64,000 nt of DNA from Nothopassalora personata. Its lineage: Eukaryota > Ascomycota > Dothideomycetes > Mycosphaerellales > Mycosphaerellaceae. The stretch is taken from the NCBI GenBank assembly GCA_033816765.1, contig CM066294.1:2480001-2544000 (forward strand), read 5' to 3'. The notes beneath the pieces were generated by a model. That model was given only the letters and a program-made list of their open reading frames with translations, ran no database searches and was not told the DNA's origin. Shown one piece after another: positions 35,385-45,528 of the stretch. Both the position numbers and the translations under genes were made by a program. The first letter of the stretch is position 1; each line of letters starts with the position of its first letter.

Positions 35385-35411
35385 CCCCCCCACCCCCCCC
35401 CCCCCCCCCCC
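35385..35411. repeat. Poly-C tract
   Basis: Twenty-six C interrupted by one A, about 200 bp upstream of the gene at 35607. The minus strand is a long G run that could form a quadruplex. It produces the poly-Gly stretch of the spurious minus-strand frame here. Confidence 0.95.
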
Positions 35412-35606
35412 GCGGCGGTGTTGAAGCCGATCGATGAGATGATCGGAAGTGCTTAGAGATCAACGACAAGACTTTCTTGCAGCGTCGCCAAGGGCATGAA
35501 CAGCAGCAGCAAGCTGTGAACGACTTGACACATGCGAACTTGCTCGTGAGTAGCAATATCCAAAGCTGGCAGTCAATGCCTTGGTCAGCACAGCTGCAGA
35601 TACAGT

Positions 35607-36389
35607 ATGATGCCTGGTGATGAGACGCGCGCTGATGAGATGCGCAAGTCGTACACCTTGTCTTTGCGACCTGTCGATTTCTCTCTGACATCGGGCACCG
35701 ACATCCCCGCGCCGACTGACTCGCCGCCCGTCTCATCCATTGAAAGCGGTCGCCTGTCAGGCCCACTCAACTCGCACCCCACCAACGACATAATGCCCAT
35801 GTCAGGCGCCATTCCACCGCTACCAGAGCCGGAACGTGAGAACCACACCAACCACATCGCTACCACCACATTGCATTCAGAGGAGAGCAATCGCGATGAG
35901 TCTGCTAGCTACCACTCGCCCACACCCACCACCACCACCATCAACCAGACGTTGCCGGGTCGCCGGCCTGGAGCTGTGCGACGGCTGTTCAGTCTGACGA
36001 GCTTGCGCCAGTCCTTCAGCAGTTCCCGCACGTCCTTCAGCATCCCACCATCAAACTCGTCATACCGTGAACAGACCACAATGCAGCAGCGACCGCAATC
36101 TCCGGGAGTCACGTCGAGCACTGCATCCTTCATGCCACCACCATCGACGCACTCGACCAAGCGAGCCACACTGCGCAAAGAGCGGTCGAGCAACTGGTTC
36201 AAGCGAAAGAGCGGCTTCTTCACCACCAACGAAAACGGCCTGCTGGATGTCGTCAGTGAGGACCCACATCCAGAGAGCAAGAGGGCGAGGCGTCCAGACC
36301 TGCCAATGCTGCCTGAGCTCAACACTATCAGCGGTGGTAGTCTCGGCGAGGGTAGCATTGGCTGGGACGAGGGCCTCTTCAAGCGATAG
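35607..36389 (+). CDS. Ser-rich hypothetical protein, fungal type
   Basis: Intronless, 260 residues, mostly low-complexity Ser/Thr/Pro. The conserved-looking parts are RRPGAVRRLFSLTSLRQSFS with the following SSSRTSFSIPPS (near 118-150), RSSNWFKRKSGFF (about 193-205), and the C-terminal PMLPELNTISGG with SIGWDEGLFKR. I recall this pattern from uncharacterised Dothideomycete proteins, and these islands in a disordered chain look like short binding motifs and phosphorylation targets. No signal peptide, membrane segment or catalytic motif. The first Met of the open frame is used; an adjacent Met makes the exact start uncertain by one residue. It is the first gene right of the RIPed block. Confidence 0.75.
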   Translation: MMPGDETRADEMRKSYTLSLRPVDFSLTSGTDIPAPTDSPPVSSIESGRLSGPLNSHPTNDIMPMSGAIPPLPEPERENHTNHIATTTLHSEESNRDESASYHSPTPTTTTINQTLPGRRPGAVRRLFSLTSLRQSFSSSRTSFSIPPSNSSYREQTTMQQRPQSPGVTSSTASFMPPPSTHSTKRATLRKERSSNWFKRKSGFFTTNENGLLDVVSEDPHPESKRARRPDLPMLPELNTISGGSLGEGSIGWDEGLFKR

Positions 36390-37726
36390 AGGTGACGAGT
36401 CGACTTTGTAAGATGAGGGCGTGGACGAGTTTGATTTGTACCGACAGTGCAGCTGTGTATTCATCTATCATGGTTGCAACGGAAGACATGACCTCGGGTC
36501 AGGAAGACATTACACGCGCAAGCAGGCGCGACATAGGAGGCGTTTCGATGGAAGCGACAGATGGGTTACATTCTGCGCAGTCTATGTGCTTGAAGTGACA
36601 GGAACGGTGATACCCCAGCTCAAAGCTTCCCTTATATGCAATGGAATTGATTTCTCTTTGCTCATTCCCCCATTTTCTTGTCCCTTCTAGCTGGGTCCGG
36701 GCTATGTGCTTCCCGACTGTCTAGTCGGTGACCGCCTTCTCAAAGCTGCGCGTTCATCCTTGCGATGTGAAGTGCAGCGCGACCGGAGTACAGGCAGTCG
36801 CGGCTAAGGGGTCGCAGACACACATATCGAGGGCTGATGGACAGTCGGTCTGGTCTTCGGACATTCAACAATGAATTAATATCAGCAACATGGGTACGAT
36901 GGCGCTTCCGGACAGCGTGGCTGGTTGGAGATACGAATGTCGTGGAACACACCTCGCTCTGGAATGATGCTCAACGTGGTGTGGGCGAAGACGTTAGCCC
37001 TTTAGACAAAGCAATTTGCCCTCCCGCCTTCCAGGCCGCAGCATGAACCACGCCTGGAGAAGATGATCGTTGGCGCATGACTCCATTGACACTCTGGAGG
37101 CCATCGGCTTACTGCATTTCCATGGGGTGTACAGTGCTGTTTTTTGGGGTGGCCTGAGCTGTGCATTGCGCTCATGCGGGTGGAAACGGTGCGCATCGAG
37201 CTGAACTAATCTTAGCCAGTATTTAGCCGGATATCCCTCATGTTAGCGACCATTATATGCCTTCGCTAGGCTTAGTCTCTAGCTGTTTCGGAAAGGTATC
37301 ATCACGCGCGATCATGTCAACGGCGGCGCGCGCCGCGCGGCTGACGCCGGCGCACGGCTCAGGCCACCTCACTGAGCACGTATACCACGAAGAGGCTGGA
37401 CACAGCCGGACGGCCTCTGGGATTTGGGTTGTTTACAGCGACAGCAACGTTGCCGTAGGCACAAGGCAAATCTCGACTCGACCGATCGATAGAGCTGGCC
37501 TTTGCGAACAATCTGCACTAAACAGATTTTTGCTGCGCCGTCCCTGTAGTATTGTCTTTATGGTATGCTAACACAAGCATTGGGTGGTTTGATCCGTGTG
37601 GAGCGAGCCCATCTGCCTCCGCCGTACAAGATGATTCGAGATCTACCAGTGCCATCATGGGACTCACGCCGCATGGCTTCTCAGGACAGCAGCCCACTGG
37701 AATGAGAGCTTGAAAGCAAGGCCACA
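36390..37726. other. Intergenic, no supported gene
   Basis: Normal-composition DNA with short overlapping frames on both strands, none with a recognisable motif or plausible splicing. A GC-rich palindromic patch lies near 37320-37350. Confidence 0.5.
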
Positions 37727-38631
37727 GTGTCTGAACACAATTGCCGCGATGGTTTCCGACAATTCGTTGCACGCCTGTGGATCCGAAAGAATTTACCATA
37801 TGAAGCATGCGACGTCTGCGGGAACGTAACAGACTGGAGATTCCTGCTCCGCTGCTGCAAAGCATCTAGGCAGACCAACAAATTCAATGGCAGGAAGGAC
37901 ACTGAACAAGATCATCATCAAGAGTCCATTCGCTTAAACAGCTTAATCTCGGGATCCTCGAACAAGATATCATCTTTGAGCAAACTGGGCGAGCCACTGA
38001 AGGCTATCCTGCGTGGTCTAGAGCTCGCGTTGAAACGCACAGGACATATTTTCGAGAGATGTGCTTGGGTGACGCAGACCACCATAAAGCTGCATCGGTC
38101 GTGTGGATTGCATCATCCGGTGATGTCCTCAAACGCCTGAAGGCAAGCTACCACTATGCTATGAACCACCCGAAAGTGTGGACCTTCGGATTCCGGGACA
38201 TCACGACTTCCTCGGTGGATCCCCAGATCATCCGGTGCCTCCTAATCGTGTACAAATGGATAAGAGACGATCTCAAAACGTTCTTGGAGCAGTCAGCTGA
38301 GGCATACCTCAAAGTGTTCTGTACGTCCGAGGAGTGTCGATCAAATTTCGACACGATGACTATGCTATACAATGATGTAGGACTATCGCTAGCAGATTCC
38401 AAGCATGCATCAAAACACACGCATGAAGCTGGAAAATGCGTCACAACATGTGATCTCTATCGCTGCCGAGCTCGAAAGACTGACCGCCCTACTTTGCATA
38501 GGCGAGAGACGCTAGGAAAGAGCTCATGGATGTCGGCGGAAGACGGCGGAATCGCATCGTCGGCTTTCTGGTCACGGTCTATGTCCCAATTGCTTTTGCC
38601 TCGGGGAGCTTGCGCGCCGTTACGTGCGTAG
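37727..38631 (+). pseudogene. Possible broken or spliced hypothetical gene
   Basis: Two overlapping plus-strand frames look partly coding. 37727-38140 has ACDVCGNVTDWRFLLRCC, a CxxC-containing start, and continues through LKAILRGLELALKR. 38059-38631 has VVWIASSGDVLKRLKASYHY, then TFGFRDITTSSVDPQIIRCL and RDDLKTFLEQSAEAYLKVF. They are in different frames and I found no convincing GT..AG pair joining them, so this is either an intron I missed or a frameshifted gene. The last 60 residues of the second frame look random. No domain recognised. Confidence 0.35.
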
Positions 38632-38902
38632 CGCAGTCTTCTGACCTGACTCATAGTCGGTCTTCGGCATGAATCCTGTAAGGGTGTCAGATAAGGCTAC
38701 CAGTGAGTACTTTATCGGACAGTAATAGCAGGGCAGAGACGACCTTCGCGCGTAGTGTCAATAATATGTAAGGAGCGTAAACAGCACAATGCGCTCGCAG
38801 GCTACAAGGCTGTGCCAAGCTTGGACCCTGCCAAGGAGTGCCTTAGGCTCCCAACTTGGCTGTTGCACTTAACCTCCTCACAAATCTAAACGAGGGGCCC
38901 GT

Positions 38903-39152
38903 GGCCTGGTTGACATAGTTTCTCACGAATCCGGTCTTTTGCCTGTTCACCTATGTGCCTGTTTGCCTATATGCCTATGTGCCTATTATATAGTACGATC
39001 CTCGCTAAGCTAACAATTAGGCGGAGCTCCCGTAAAATTTACTTTGGGATTTAACTCCAAAACAAGCAAATAGGCAATTAGGCACATAGGCACATAGGCG
39101 CATAGGGAGAAAGGCAAACAGGCAGAAACCCGGATTCGTGACAAACAAGGCC
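38903..39152. repeat. Fold-back repeat with GCCTATGT-type units
   Basis: A 250-bp inverted repeat: GGCC ends, a perfect 12-bp TCACGAATCCGG (38923-38934) against CCGGATTCGTGA (39130-39141), and, inside each arm, several imperfect copies of GCCTATGT/GCCTATTT in opposite orientation. No open frame or clear target duplication. It looks like a MITE or fold-back element and does not show the RIP pattern. Confidence 0.75.
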
Positions 39153-39483
39153 AAGTAGATATGAGGGCCAGCTCCGCAAGCACTTACTGGACCAACACTT
39201 CGAGCCACCCTTTCGTCACTTGGCCAGCAGGAACATCGCTATCGACCAACCTGGTGACAAGAACTGGCCTCAGTAGATCTCTTGGGCAGTTGCAATACCT
39301 CTGGCCTTCGAGACACTCGAGTTGACGATTCTCCTCAGTCATGCCTATCGCACCGTCGGGCAACTTGCCTACAGCCACCGCAAGTGGCGGAAGATGTCCG
39401 ATGGATTCCTGGGTATCTTCGTGTAAGCAAGAATCAATGTTCCTCATACGCTAGAGACACTAAAGTAGCACAGGGACGAGGGA
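39153..39483. other. Intergenic, no supported gene
   Basis: A minus-strand frame at 39184-39447 looks weakly protein-like (LPPLAVAVGKLPDGAIGM) but has no domain or neighbour support. Confidence 0.4.
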
Positions 39484-40023
39484 CTACTCCGCAGACTACA
39501 GATTTACCAGAACTCCATCGCTTGGACTATTGGTGGTGCAGTCATTGTCTGGAGTTTGTGTCACCTCTGAGTCGCTTACCACCTACGAAAGCCCTTTATG
39601 ACGCTGTTTTGGTTCTCGTTCTTGCTACTTATCGGCCTTTGTGGCTTCCCTCGAGGCAGGATATGTTTATTGGTCGCACTCGAGGAGAAGAGGATTCGTC
39701 TTGCTCGGCTTTCTTTGGGATATCGCTTGGCTGTATTGCACTATTACGTGGTTGAGTAGGCCGGGCTACTTGTAGAGAGGGTAAGGTATAGTGAAGAATT
39801 GTTCGGACAGCAACAGGAACTGAGGCAGATGACGGGAGCTCGAGTGTAGTATTGTGAGTATCTTGATCGACTACAGAGTCTCATAAACATGCTATTGCTA
39901 CGGAACAGAAACCTCTCCATCAGGCGCTTCGATGCCAGGCGCATGGTGCATATGTCCAACATTGTGCTGCAACTACACCGGGGCGACTGGCTAGGGTTGC
40001 AGATAATACCCCGGCTCTGTTGA
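39484..40023 (+). pseudogene. Decayed ORF with membrane segments
   Basis: One 180-codon frame remains protein-like across three in-frame stops (one TGA, two TAG). It has two hydrophobic stretches (IAWTIGGAVIVWSLCHL and FMTLFWFSFLLLIGLCGF), then charged helical sequence (EEKRIRLARLSLGYR, EELFGQQQELRQM) and LDRLQSLINMLLLRNRNLS, ending in TGA at 40023. It ends 3 bp from the stop of the convergent gene at 40027. No family recognised; the TAG stops could be RIP leakage or ordinary decay. Confidence 0.35.
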
Positions 40024-40026
40024 ATT

Positions 40027-40671
40027 CTACAGCTCTTCAGATCCCGTATGATCCTGCGGCTGCTCCTCAAGCGTCGCCTCAATGATGGCCTTCACGATCG
40101 CTACCTTGTTCGCGAAGGCAAAGTCCGCATCTGCCTTTGGAGCAAGACAGGCGACAACTCCATGGCCCTTCGTCTCCATCAAGGAGATTCCGATCCGATC
40201 ATCTGCGGTGTCTGGCGTCGTAATAACCCTACTGCTCTATTAGCAATGCACTTTCAACACATCTGAACGATCCTGACTTTCGATACTTGGCATAGCTTCT
40301 CGAGCTCCGAGCCGCGTTTCGGGCAGGTGAAGAGGAGAGTTGGTCGATTGTGGAGCGCTCGAGTGTACAAGTCTGTAGGTTTAAATGGTCAGCAATGCTT
40401 ACATTGAAGTCGGTCTGGGGCACCTACCAGTTACCTTATTCTTCTGAGCCTGGTCAAGGACACCAAAGTGCTTGACCTCAAGCTTGTCCTCGATGCTACC
40501 GCGGGCTCGTACGACCAGCTCAATGTTCGCTAGGGCATCTTCCAGTCGGTTGGAGATGTAGTTGCGATGGGCTGGGTTGCAGTCTTTGTAGACGCGAAGA
40601 TTGGCTGAAGTCAGAGGAGAGAGGAGGAGCAGCATCGAGGCGAGGATGCGGAGCGCTAGGACCCGAGACAT
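40027..40671 (-). CDS. Small secreted protein, unknown (two introns)
   Basis: I assign exons 40435-40671, 40287-40372 and 40027-40228 (minus strand). Introns are 62 nt (40373-40434, with TGCTGACC branch and CTACAG acceptor) and about 58 nt (40229-40286, with TTGCTAAT branch); phases agree and the product is about 174 residues. The start at 40671 gives an N-terminal signal peptide (MSRVLALRILASMLLLLSPL then TSA); the longer open frame upstream would bury it, so I prefer this Met. The mature part has CNPAHRNYISNRLEDALANIELV, and the C-terminal exon has ISLMETKGHGVVACLAPKAD. No family recognised. Size, secretion signal and location beside repeat-rich DNA fit an effector-like candidate, but that is inference. 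The second intron's acceptor may be 3 nt away. Confidence 0.65.
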
Positions 40672-41730
40672 GTTTGCGATGGTGGTAGAGTGGTCGCGGT
40701 GGTTAAGCCCAAGGAGAGAGTGTTTCATAGATGGCTGGTAGGTGTTGCCTGTCATACGTCATCGGGCACATGATGTGAGTGAATGTATGCACGAGGTTCG
40801 AGTAGTGAGGACCAGCATTCACTCGTAGTTAACGAGTTTCGATGAGGTAGCTAATGCTAATGCATTCTCTGCCTTATTAATCGGCCAGAAACGTTCAGTA
40901 CAATTTGATGCCCTTTGCCAGGTCCGCTAAGTCAATCTTTCAGGCGACTGAGCCTCATAGATCCTATCGATCTTGCTGCGTCTCCTCGGACTGCGCCCTG
41001 ATGATGTTGGTAACGGTAGCCGCACTGCTCGTCATCACAGGTGGATAGATTTCAATCGACAGCACCACGTCGAGCATCATATCAGCAGCACAAGCAGTAT
41101 TCGACACGAACGAGCTCCTCGAGGCCATACGGCTCCAACTTCCACCCATCACACTCCTCCTGGCGCAAAAGACTGGTCTGCTGGCGCGACATGATATTGA
41201 ACACCAAGAAGTTATAGCAGAAACTCTTCATGTTGCCAGTATTTATCACAGAAGCGGCGTTTGCAGTACGCTGTCACATCCAGCGCTTTCGGCTTCACAG
41301 GTAGATAGATGGTGGGGAAATGCATGCAGTGTGGACGCATGTGCTAGGATGGCAGCGGGAAGAAGTGACGCTCGATGACGAGGGTTATGGATTAGTCAGT
41401 CAAGTGTCCGGGTACCAGTATCGGAACTCGGATCGGGAAGGACGCGGAGGTAAGGGAGAGATTTCCGATAGAGTTCGGCAATGACATCTGTAAGAGTGCT
41501 AGTGCTGGAGCAGCCGGACTGGAAATCAACGTGATTTTAGATTGCTATAGACTGATGAACTGGGTAATGAACGTATTACCCTGCCGTCTTCGCCAGAAGG
41601 GAGCAACCCGAGCCAGACATAATCTTCGAATGGAGCTTAACAGCAGACGGGCATATACGCACTGAACCAAAACCGGAAAATATAGCTTCACTGGCCATGG
41701 AAAACACAGTAAGACCGACTTCATATAACC
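40672..41730. other. Intergenic, no supported gene
   Basis: Normal composition; only short frames without motifs. Confidence 0.5.
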
Positions 41731-42245
41731 TTAATCATCCTCTTCTCCATCCTCCAATAACGACTCTCTGACATCGCCCCGGGCGGGTACGCCCAGGCGG
41801 CGAAAGTGGCGCACAGAAGAACAACTCATCCTCTTGCGCGTCCCTCCGAGCTCAGGGGTATGTGTCTCATCGAGCTTGCCGAGATAATCATCATTATAGT
41901 CCTCGACGTGGGCGTCACCTTCTCCTGCGTACGCTCCGTGATACGTGGTCTCTTGCGACGAGAGACGGTTGGGATGGCGAGAATCCTCAAGCTGATCTTC
42001 ACCTGCTGAATCCAGGTCCCTCACTTGGCGTGGTCTGCGACGGAGTGTTCTCGGTAACGACCGTGGTCCATGCAGTAAGGGTCTACATCCCGAGCTATTT
42101 GATCAAGCTCGTCGAAAGCGAGGCAATTATCTCGAATCTCAAAGACGACTTTGTTGAATTTAGCCGTTGCCACCGGAAGGCAGCAGCGTAGCATATGAAA
42201 TTCCTCTACGTAATAAGGTTTGCTAGTGCGTTCTGTAGCATTCAC
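41731..42245 (-). CDS. Possible first member of the minus-strand cluster
   Basis: Two adjoining minus-strand frames. 42021-42245 contains LRCCLPVATAKFNKVVFEIR, then ELDQIARDVDPY. 41731-42024 contains GEDQLEDSRHPNRLSSQETT and an acidic end ESLLEDGEEDD. They are in different frames, so one gene would need an intron between them; I could not place one with confidence. The acidic, disordered tail resembles the tails of the genes to its right. The real start may lie further upstream. Confidence 0.35.
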
Positions 42246-42357
42246 TTACGCTCCATGTGATTCGATGCTTACGCGTACATCTTGGCGCAGAAGGGTATAT
42301 AAGGGCAAGCTCATTCACTTGTAGATATAACAACAAATTAACAAGCAATCAAGTTGT

Positions 42358-43365
42358 TCACCAACACTTCAACCAACAGACTTGGATTTTGCGGTTCTCA
42401 ATATCTTGCACTCGCCTTACGACCTCCTCGATGTCGTCGTCGGGACCAGCTCTGTCGAGGACTGCGTCGTAGGCAGTATAGTTCTCGTCGTACTCTTCCT
42501 CCCGTTCAACTCGGGACTGGCGACCGTATTGTTCCTTCTAATACGCTGCGTTTGCTTTGATAGCCTGCTCCTCTACTGCGGCCCAGGACTGGCGACCATA
42601 TTGCTTCTTCCGGTGCGCCGCATTGTCTTCAACAGCCTGATCCTCCTCGGTCGTCAACTTGCGACGCCTTTCTGCTGACGTGGCGGCTTGGTACCCGGCT
42701 GGAGAGTCGCTGACCCTGGAGCTTTCATAGCCCGCCAGAGACTCATACAGTACAGCGTCCAGTCGACGTAGAGCATCTTCGACACCCGGCCATCGGCGTT
42801 CACGTTCGAGCATATTTGTTGCCGTTCGCAACAGACGCCATGCATCTACAATACGATCTGTAGCGTTCGGGTCTTCCTTTGCTACTGCCTCAACGTCGGT
42901 ATCAATCAAGAGCTCATGCTCAGGCGTCATAGCTCCACGGCTACTTGGTCTGCTGGACTCAAGTGTCTTTTGCCTTGGACTGCTACGCCTGGAACCAGGC
43001 GATGTTGCTCCTTGGCCTTCAGAGATGGGATCAGGTGATTGCTCTCCCGTGGGACTAAAGCCTGGAGGCAGATCATTCGGCTTGTTAAGAGGTCCTTTGC
43101 CCTTCCGGTCATAGTGGTCTTTCAGCCACCCTTTGAGGGTGTGCAGGTTGCCATTTCGGCCTTTTCTACCGAAATACTTGCACCATCTTCGTGCCTGCTG
43201 GTAGTCATCGATGTCGTCAAAGGTGCCGATGTATTGCTGCAGATCTAATGGGGCACTCGAAGGTCCTGCTTCGGTGCTCCCGGCCTGGGTGTCGATGTGC
43301 TTTGGAGCTTGCTTGGTGCGCTTAGCTGCTGGCTGCCTGCCCGTGGAACTTCGTCTTTTCGCCAT
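42358..43365 (-). CDS. SAP-like cluster protein A, with in-frame TAG
   Basis: From ATG 43365 the frame runs 275 codons to TAG at 42538-42540, then continues in the same frame 59 more codons to TGA at 42358-42360. The start is basic and NLS-like (MAKRRSSTGRQPAAKRTKQA). A helical module at 45-86 (YIGTFDDIDDYQQARRWCKY then LKGWLKDHY) is closely like residues 38-79 of the protein at 44809. A Ser/Pro-rich linker precedes a helical region around 170-220 (DALRRLDAVLYESLAGY). Residues 240 onward are a tandem repeat of about 23 residues (KKQYGRQS / KEQYGRQS), about 69 bp in DNA; the TAG lies within the second unit and is one transition from CAG. Either the gene is truncated with a repeat tail left over, or it is a recent pseudogene. 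No known family. Confidence 0.65.
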
Positions 43366-43731
43366 TGTGCAGAGACTTCCTCAGTCGTTCGATGAGAGGC
43401 TTGACATATGGGTGGCTTCTTGAGAATATCAAATCGACGCAACATGATCGTTAGACATGCATACTACGGTCCCCGGGCAGAGCTCTTTGTCCGGCTTCCG
43501 GATCCGGCGATTATGGCAACACAATGATTATCCACTGCTGATTGTCATCGATTCGGGATTGGCTGTCGACGATGCCATGAATTCTGGAATGTATACAAAT
43601 TGATGGGAGAATCTGGGTCTGTCGCAAGGTTTCTGGCTAATGGAAATGTTCTTCTGGCTATAAGCGTACATTTGATGATGATACGGCATCAAGTCACTCT
43701 TTTAAGCACTACCTGGGAAGTTTGCCCGGAT
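43366..43731. other. Intergenic spacer in the minus-strand cluster
   Basis: 366 bp holding the promoter of protein A and the terminator of the gene at 43732; nothing else seen. Confidence 0.5.
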
Positions 43732-44526
43732 CTATCTTGACTCAATGGTGCTAGCATCGTTGGATTCCTCGTCACTTGCGATTTCCATGACTTCCTGCTC
43801 CTCCTCTTCGTCCTCCTGCAGCTCGCCGCCTTCCTCATCATCCAGTTCATCAATGCTTCGCGGTGGAAGAAATGGTGAGGTCCGCACAAATTCCGCGCCT
43901 ACAGAAGCAGCTCTCGTGTTCAGACTTGTTGCACCTTGACGTCCCGGCGACGAGGACGTGGAGAAGTCGACTGAGCCATAGCGGGCCCCTCCGGTGAATC
44001 TCAGTCGTTGACTGGGAGCACCAACCGACATTGTTCGCCTTTTTGGGAGATCAGCTGGAGAGGGACGCCAGTAAGGTGCCATGACGTGGTCCAGCTCTAC
44101 ATTGGCACGGCCGAGGGCTCGAACAACAGGGTCTAGACGGTCTTCATCTTCATCCAGCACCCAGCCGACGATATCCAGTAAAGTCTCCTGCAACAATTGA
44201 AGTCTCGTGAGTGAAGTACGAGGCTTGATCCGAATCTTTGCAGGTCGGGTAGCCGCTCCGCCCTTGGAACCTTTGCTCACGGCGGCTCCGGTCTCGACCC
44301 TTCGTGGCTGACCTACGGCCCTGGCATCATCCTGTTGGAGAGCAGCGACTAGATTCTTCTTGTTGATTTGTGCAGGTCTAGCCACGCCACGTCGCTTGAG
44401 CTCCACGACTAGCTCGTCGTTTTTCTTTTTGAAATAATCAGCCGCAGCAGGCTTCTGTGCGACAGCCTTTGGGTTGCGAGTTGAACGGGGAACCGTCGAT
44501 ATCGGCGTTGTCTTGGTCCTCGCCAT
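43732..44526 (-). CDS. SAP-like cluster protein B
   Basis: Intronless, 264 residues. Residues 30-67 read DYFKKKNDELVVELKRRGVA then INKKNLVAALQQDD, with the spacing of a SAP or HeH helix-extended-helix motif (LxxELxxRGL ... KxxLVxxLxxDD), a module used in DNA or chromatin binding. A basic linker (KIRIKPRTSLTRLQLLQETL) leads to a helical part around 105-150 (LDIVGWVLDEDEDRLDPVV, ALGRANVELDHVM). The tail is disordered and ends in a very acidic stretch (DDEEGGELQEDEEEEQEVME). Nuclear location is inferred from charge and the SAP-like module. It sits 282 bp from the start of the gene at 44809 and all share a strand, but eukaryotic spacing does not imply an operon. Confidence 0.7.
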   Translation of the reverse strand: MARTKTTPISTVPRSTRNPKAVAQKPAAADYFKKKNDELVVELKRRGVARPAQINKKNLVAALQQDDARAVGQPRRVETGAAVSKGSKGGAATRPAKIRIKPRTSLTRLQLLQETLLDIVGWVLDEDEDRLDPVVRALGRANVELDHVMAPYWRPSPADLPKRRTMSVGAPSQRLRFTGGARYGSVDFSTSSSPGRQGATSLNTRAASVGAEFVRTSPFLPPRSIDELDDEEGGELQEDEEEEQEVMEIASDEESNDASTIESR

Positions 44527-44808
44527 CGTTGCGAATGTATCTTGGAATTCGCCGTCCAGGGCTTAATTGTCCTTCGGTTTGGATGTTTGATGGATTGACG
44601 CCCGCTCCCTGGACAAAGGACTGCGTGATTTCTTTGTGCAGACCATCACCGGATCTGGCGGACCGCAACTGGACTCCTTGCAAATATCATGCTCCGACAG
44701 TAAGAAGTGGCAGTAGTATTTTGCAAGAGGAAGCGACACAGTGAACTTGAATGAGACTGGATACTGGAGCATATGGTTTCATGATTGTTCGGTCTAGACA
44801 CGAGAGAG

Positions 44809-45528
44809 CTACCACGCCTCTGGCAGCGACGATGCCGACTGTAGATTGTCTGGTGACAGCGGCTCCGGTGCAATGTTCTGCATCGCAACATAGACCTCGC
44901 TGAGAAGATCAAGGAACGTGTTTAAAGCCGGATCCTCCTCAATGCGGGCGAGGTTCCTCAGGCTGATGAGCATCTTCTTGAGTTCCAGTACGCGATAGTG
45001 GGAAGCTCTGCTGAGGACGCGGGTGGATCTTGGAGGCGGTGTGATCTTCTTGGGCCGTTTTCCACCTGCGGCAGACGTACTCCTTGCAGTCGATTTGGTC
45101 AATTTTGGTGGCGGTGCTGGCTTCTTGGTGTTTGTTGCCTTACCGGCGCCGGTTGATTCCTTGCTTCCTTCTGCTGGCTCGTCCTCAGACTCCAAGCCGT
45201 CGTCTATCACGGGCTCCATATCTGCCTCTTCATCACCGGATTGAGGTTGGTCTGAGGCGCTCTTGACCGTGTCCACAGTGGTCTTGAAACCACCGTAGTG
45301 AGTTCGCAGACGTTGAATGAAATCCTTATGGCCCACAGTGTACTTTCCAGGAAGGCCGAGCGCTTTGCAGTATTCCCTTGCCTGAGAGAAATTGGTATCG
45401 CCAAAGTCTCCCGTGTAGTCTTTCAGCGGTGGGCGTAGCCCTTTGATGAAAAGCTTCTGGGCTTTTGCTGGTGCACTTTGGGCTTCAGATTGACTGGTCT
45501 TCCGCTTCATGCCCTTGCTCGACACCAT
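44809..45528 (-). CDS. SAP-like cluster protein C
   Basis: Intronless, 239 residues. The N-terminus is basic (MVSSKGMKRKTSQSEAQSAP). Residues 38-79 (YTGDFGDTNFSQAREYCKAL then HKDFIQRLRTHYGG) align with residues 45-86 of protein A: both have Y-x-G-x-F-x-D, then Q-A-R-x-x-C-K and L-x-x-HY. An acidic stretch (DEEADMEPVIDDGLESEDEP) is followed by a basic Pro-rich linker (KPAPPPKLTKSTARSTSAAG). A C-terminal helical region (YRVLELKKMLISLRNLARIE, then FLDLLSEVYVAMQNIAPEP) is in the place of the helical regions of proteins A and B. Probably a paralogue of A. No signal peptide or enzyme motif. Confidence 0.7.
   Translation of the reverse strand: MVSSKGMKRKTSQSEAQSAPAKAQKLFIKGLRPPLKDYTGDFGDTNFSQAREYCKALGLPGKYTVGHKDFIQRLRTHYGGFKTTVDTVKSASDQPQSGDEEADMEPVIDDGLESEDEPAEGSKESTGAGKATNTKKPAPPPKLTKSTARSTSAAGGKRPKKITPPPRSTRVLSRASHYRVLELKKMLISLRNLARIEEDPALNTFLDLLSEVYVAMQNIAPEPLSPDNLQSASSLPEAW

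Noticed and set aside
35254..35766. Minus-strand 170-codon frame with poly-Gly
   Set aside because: The Gly run is the poly-C tract read in reverse; the frame overlaps the better-supported gene at 35607.
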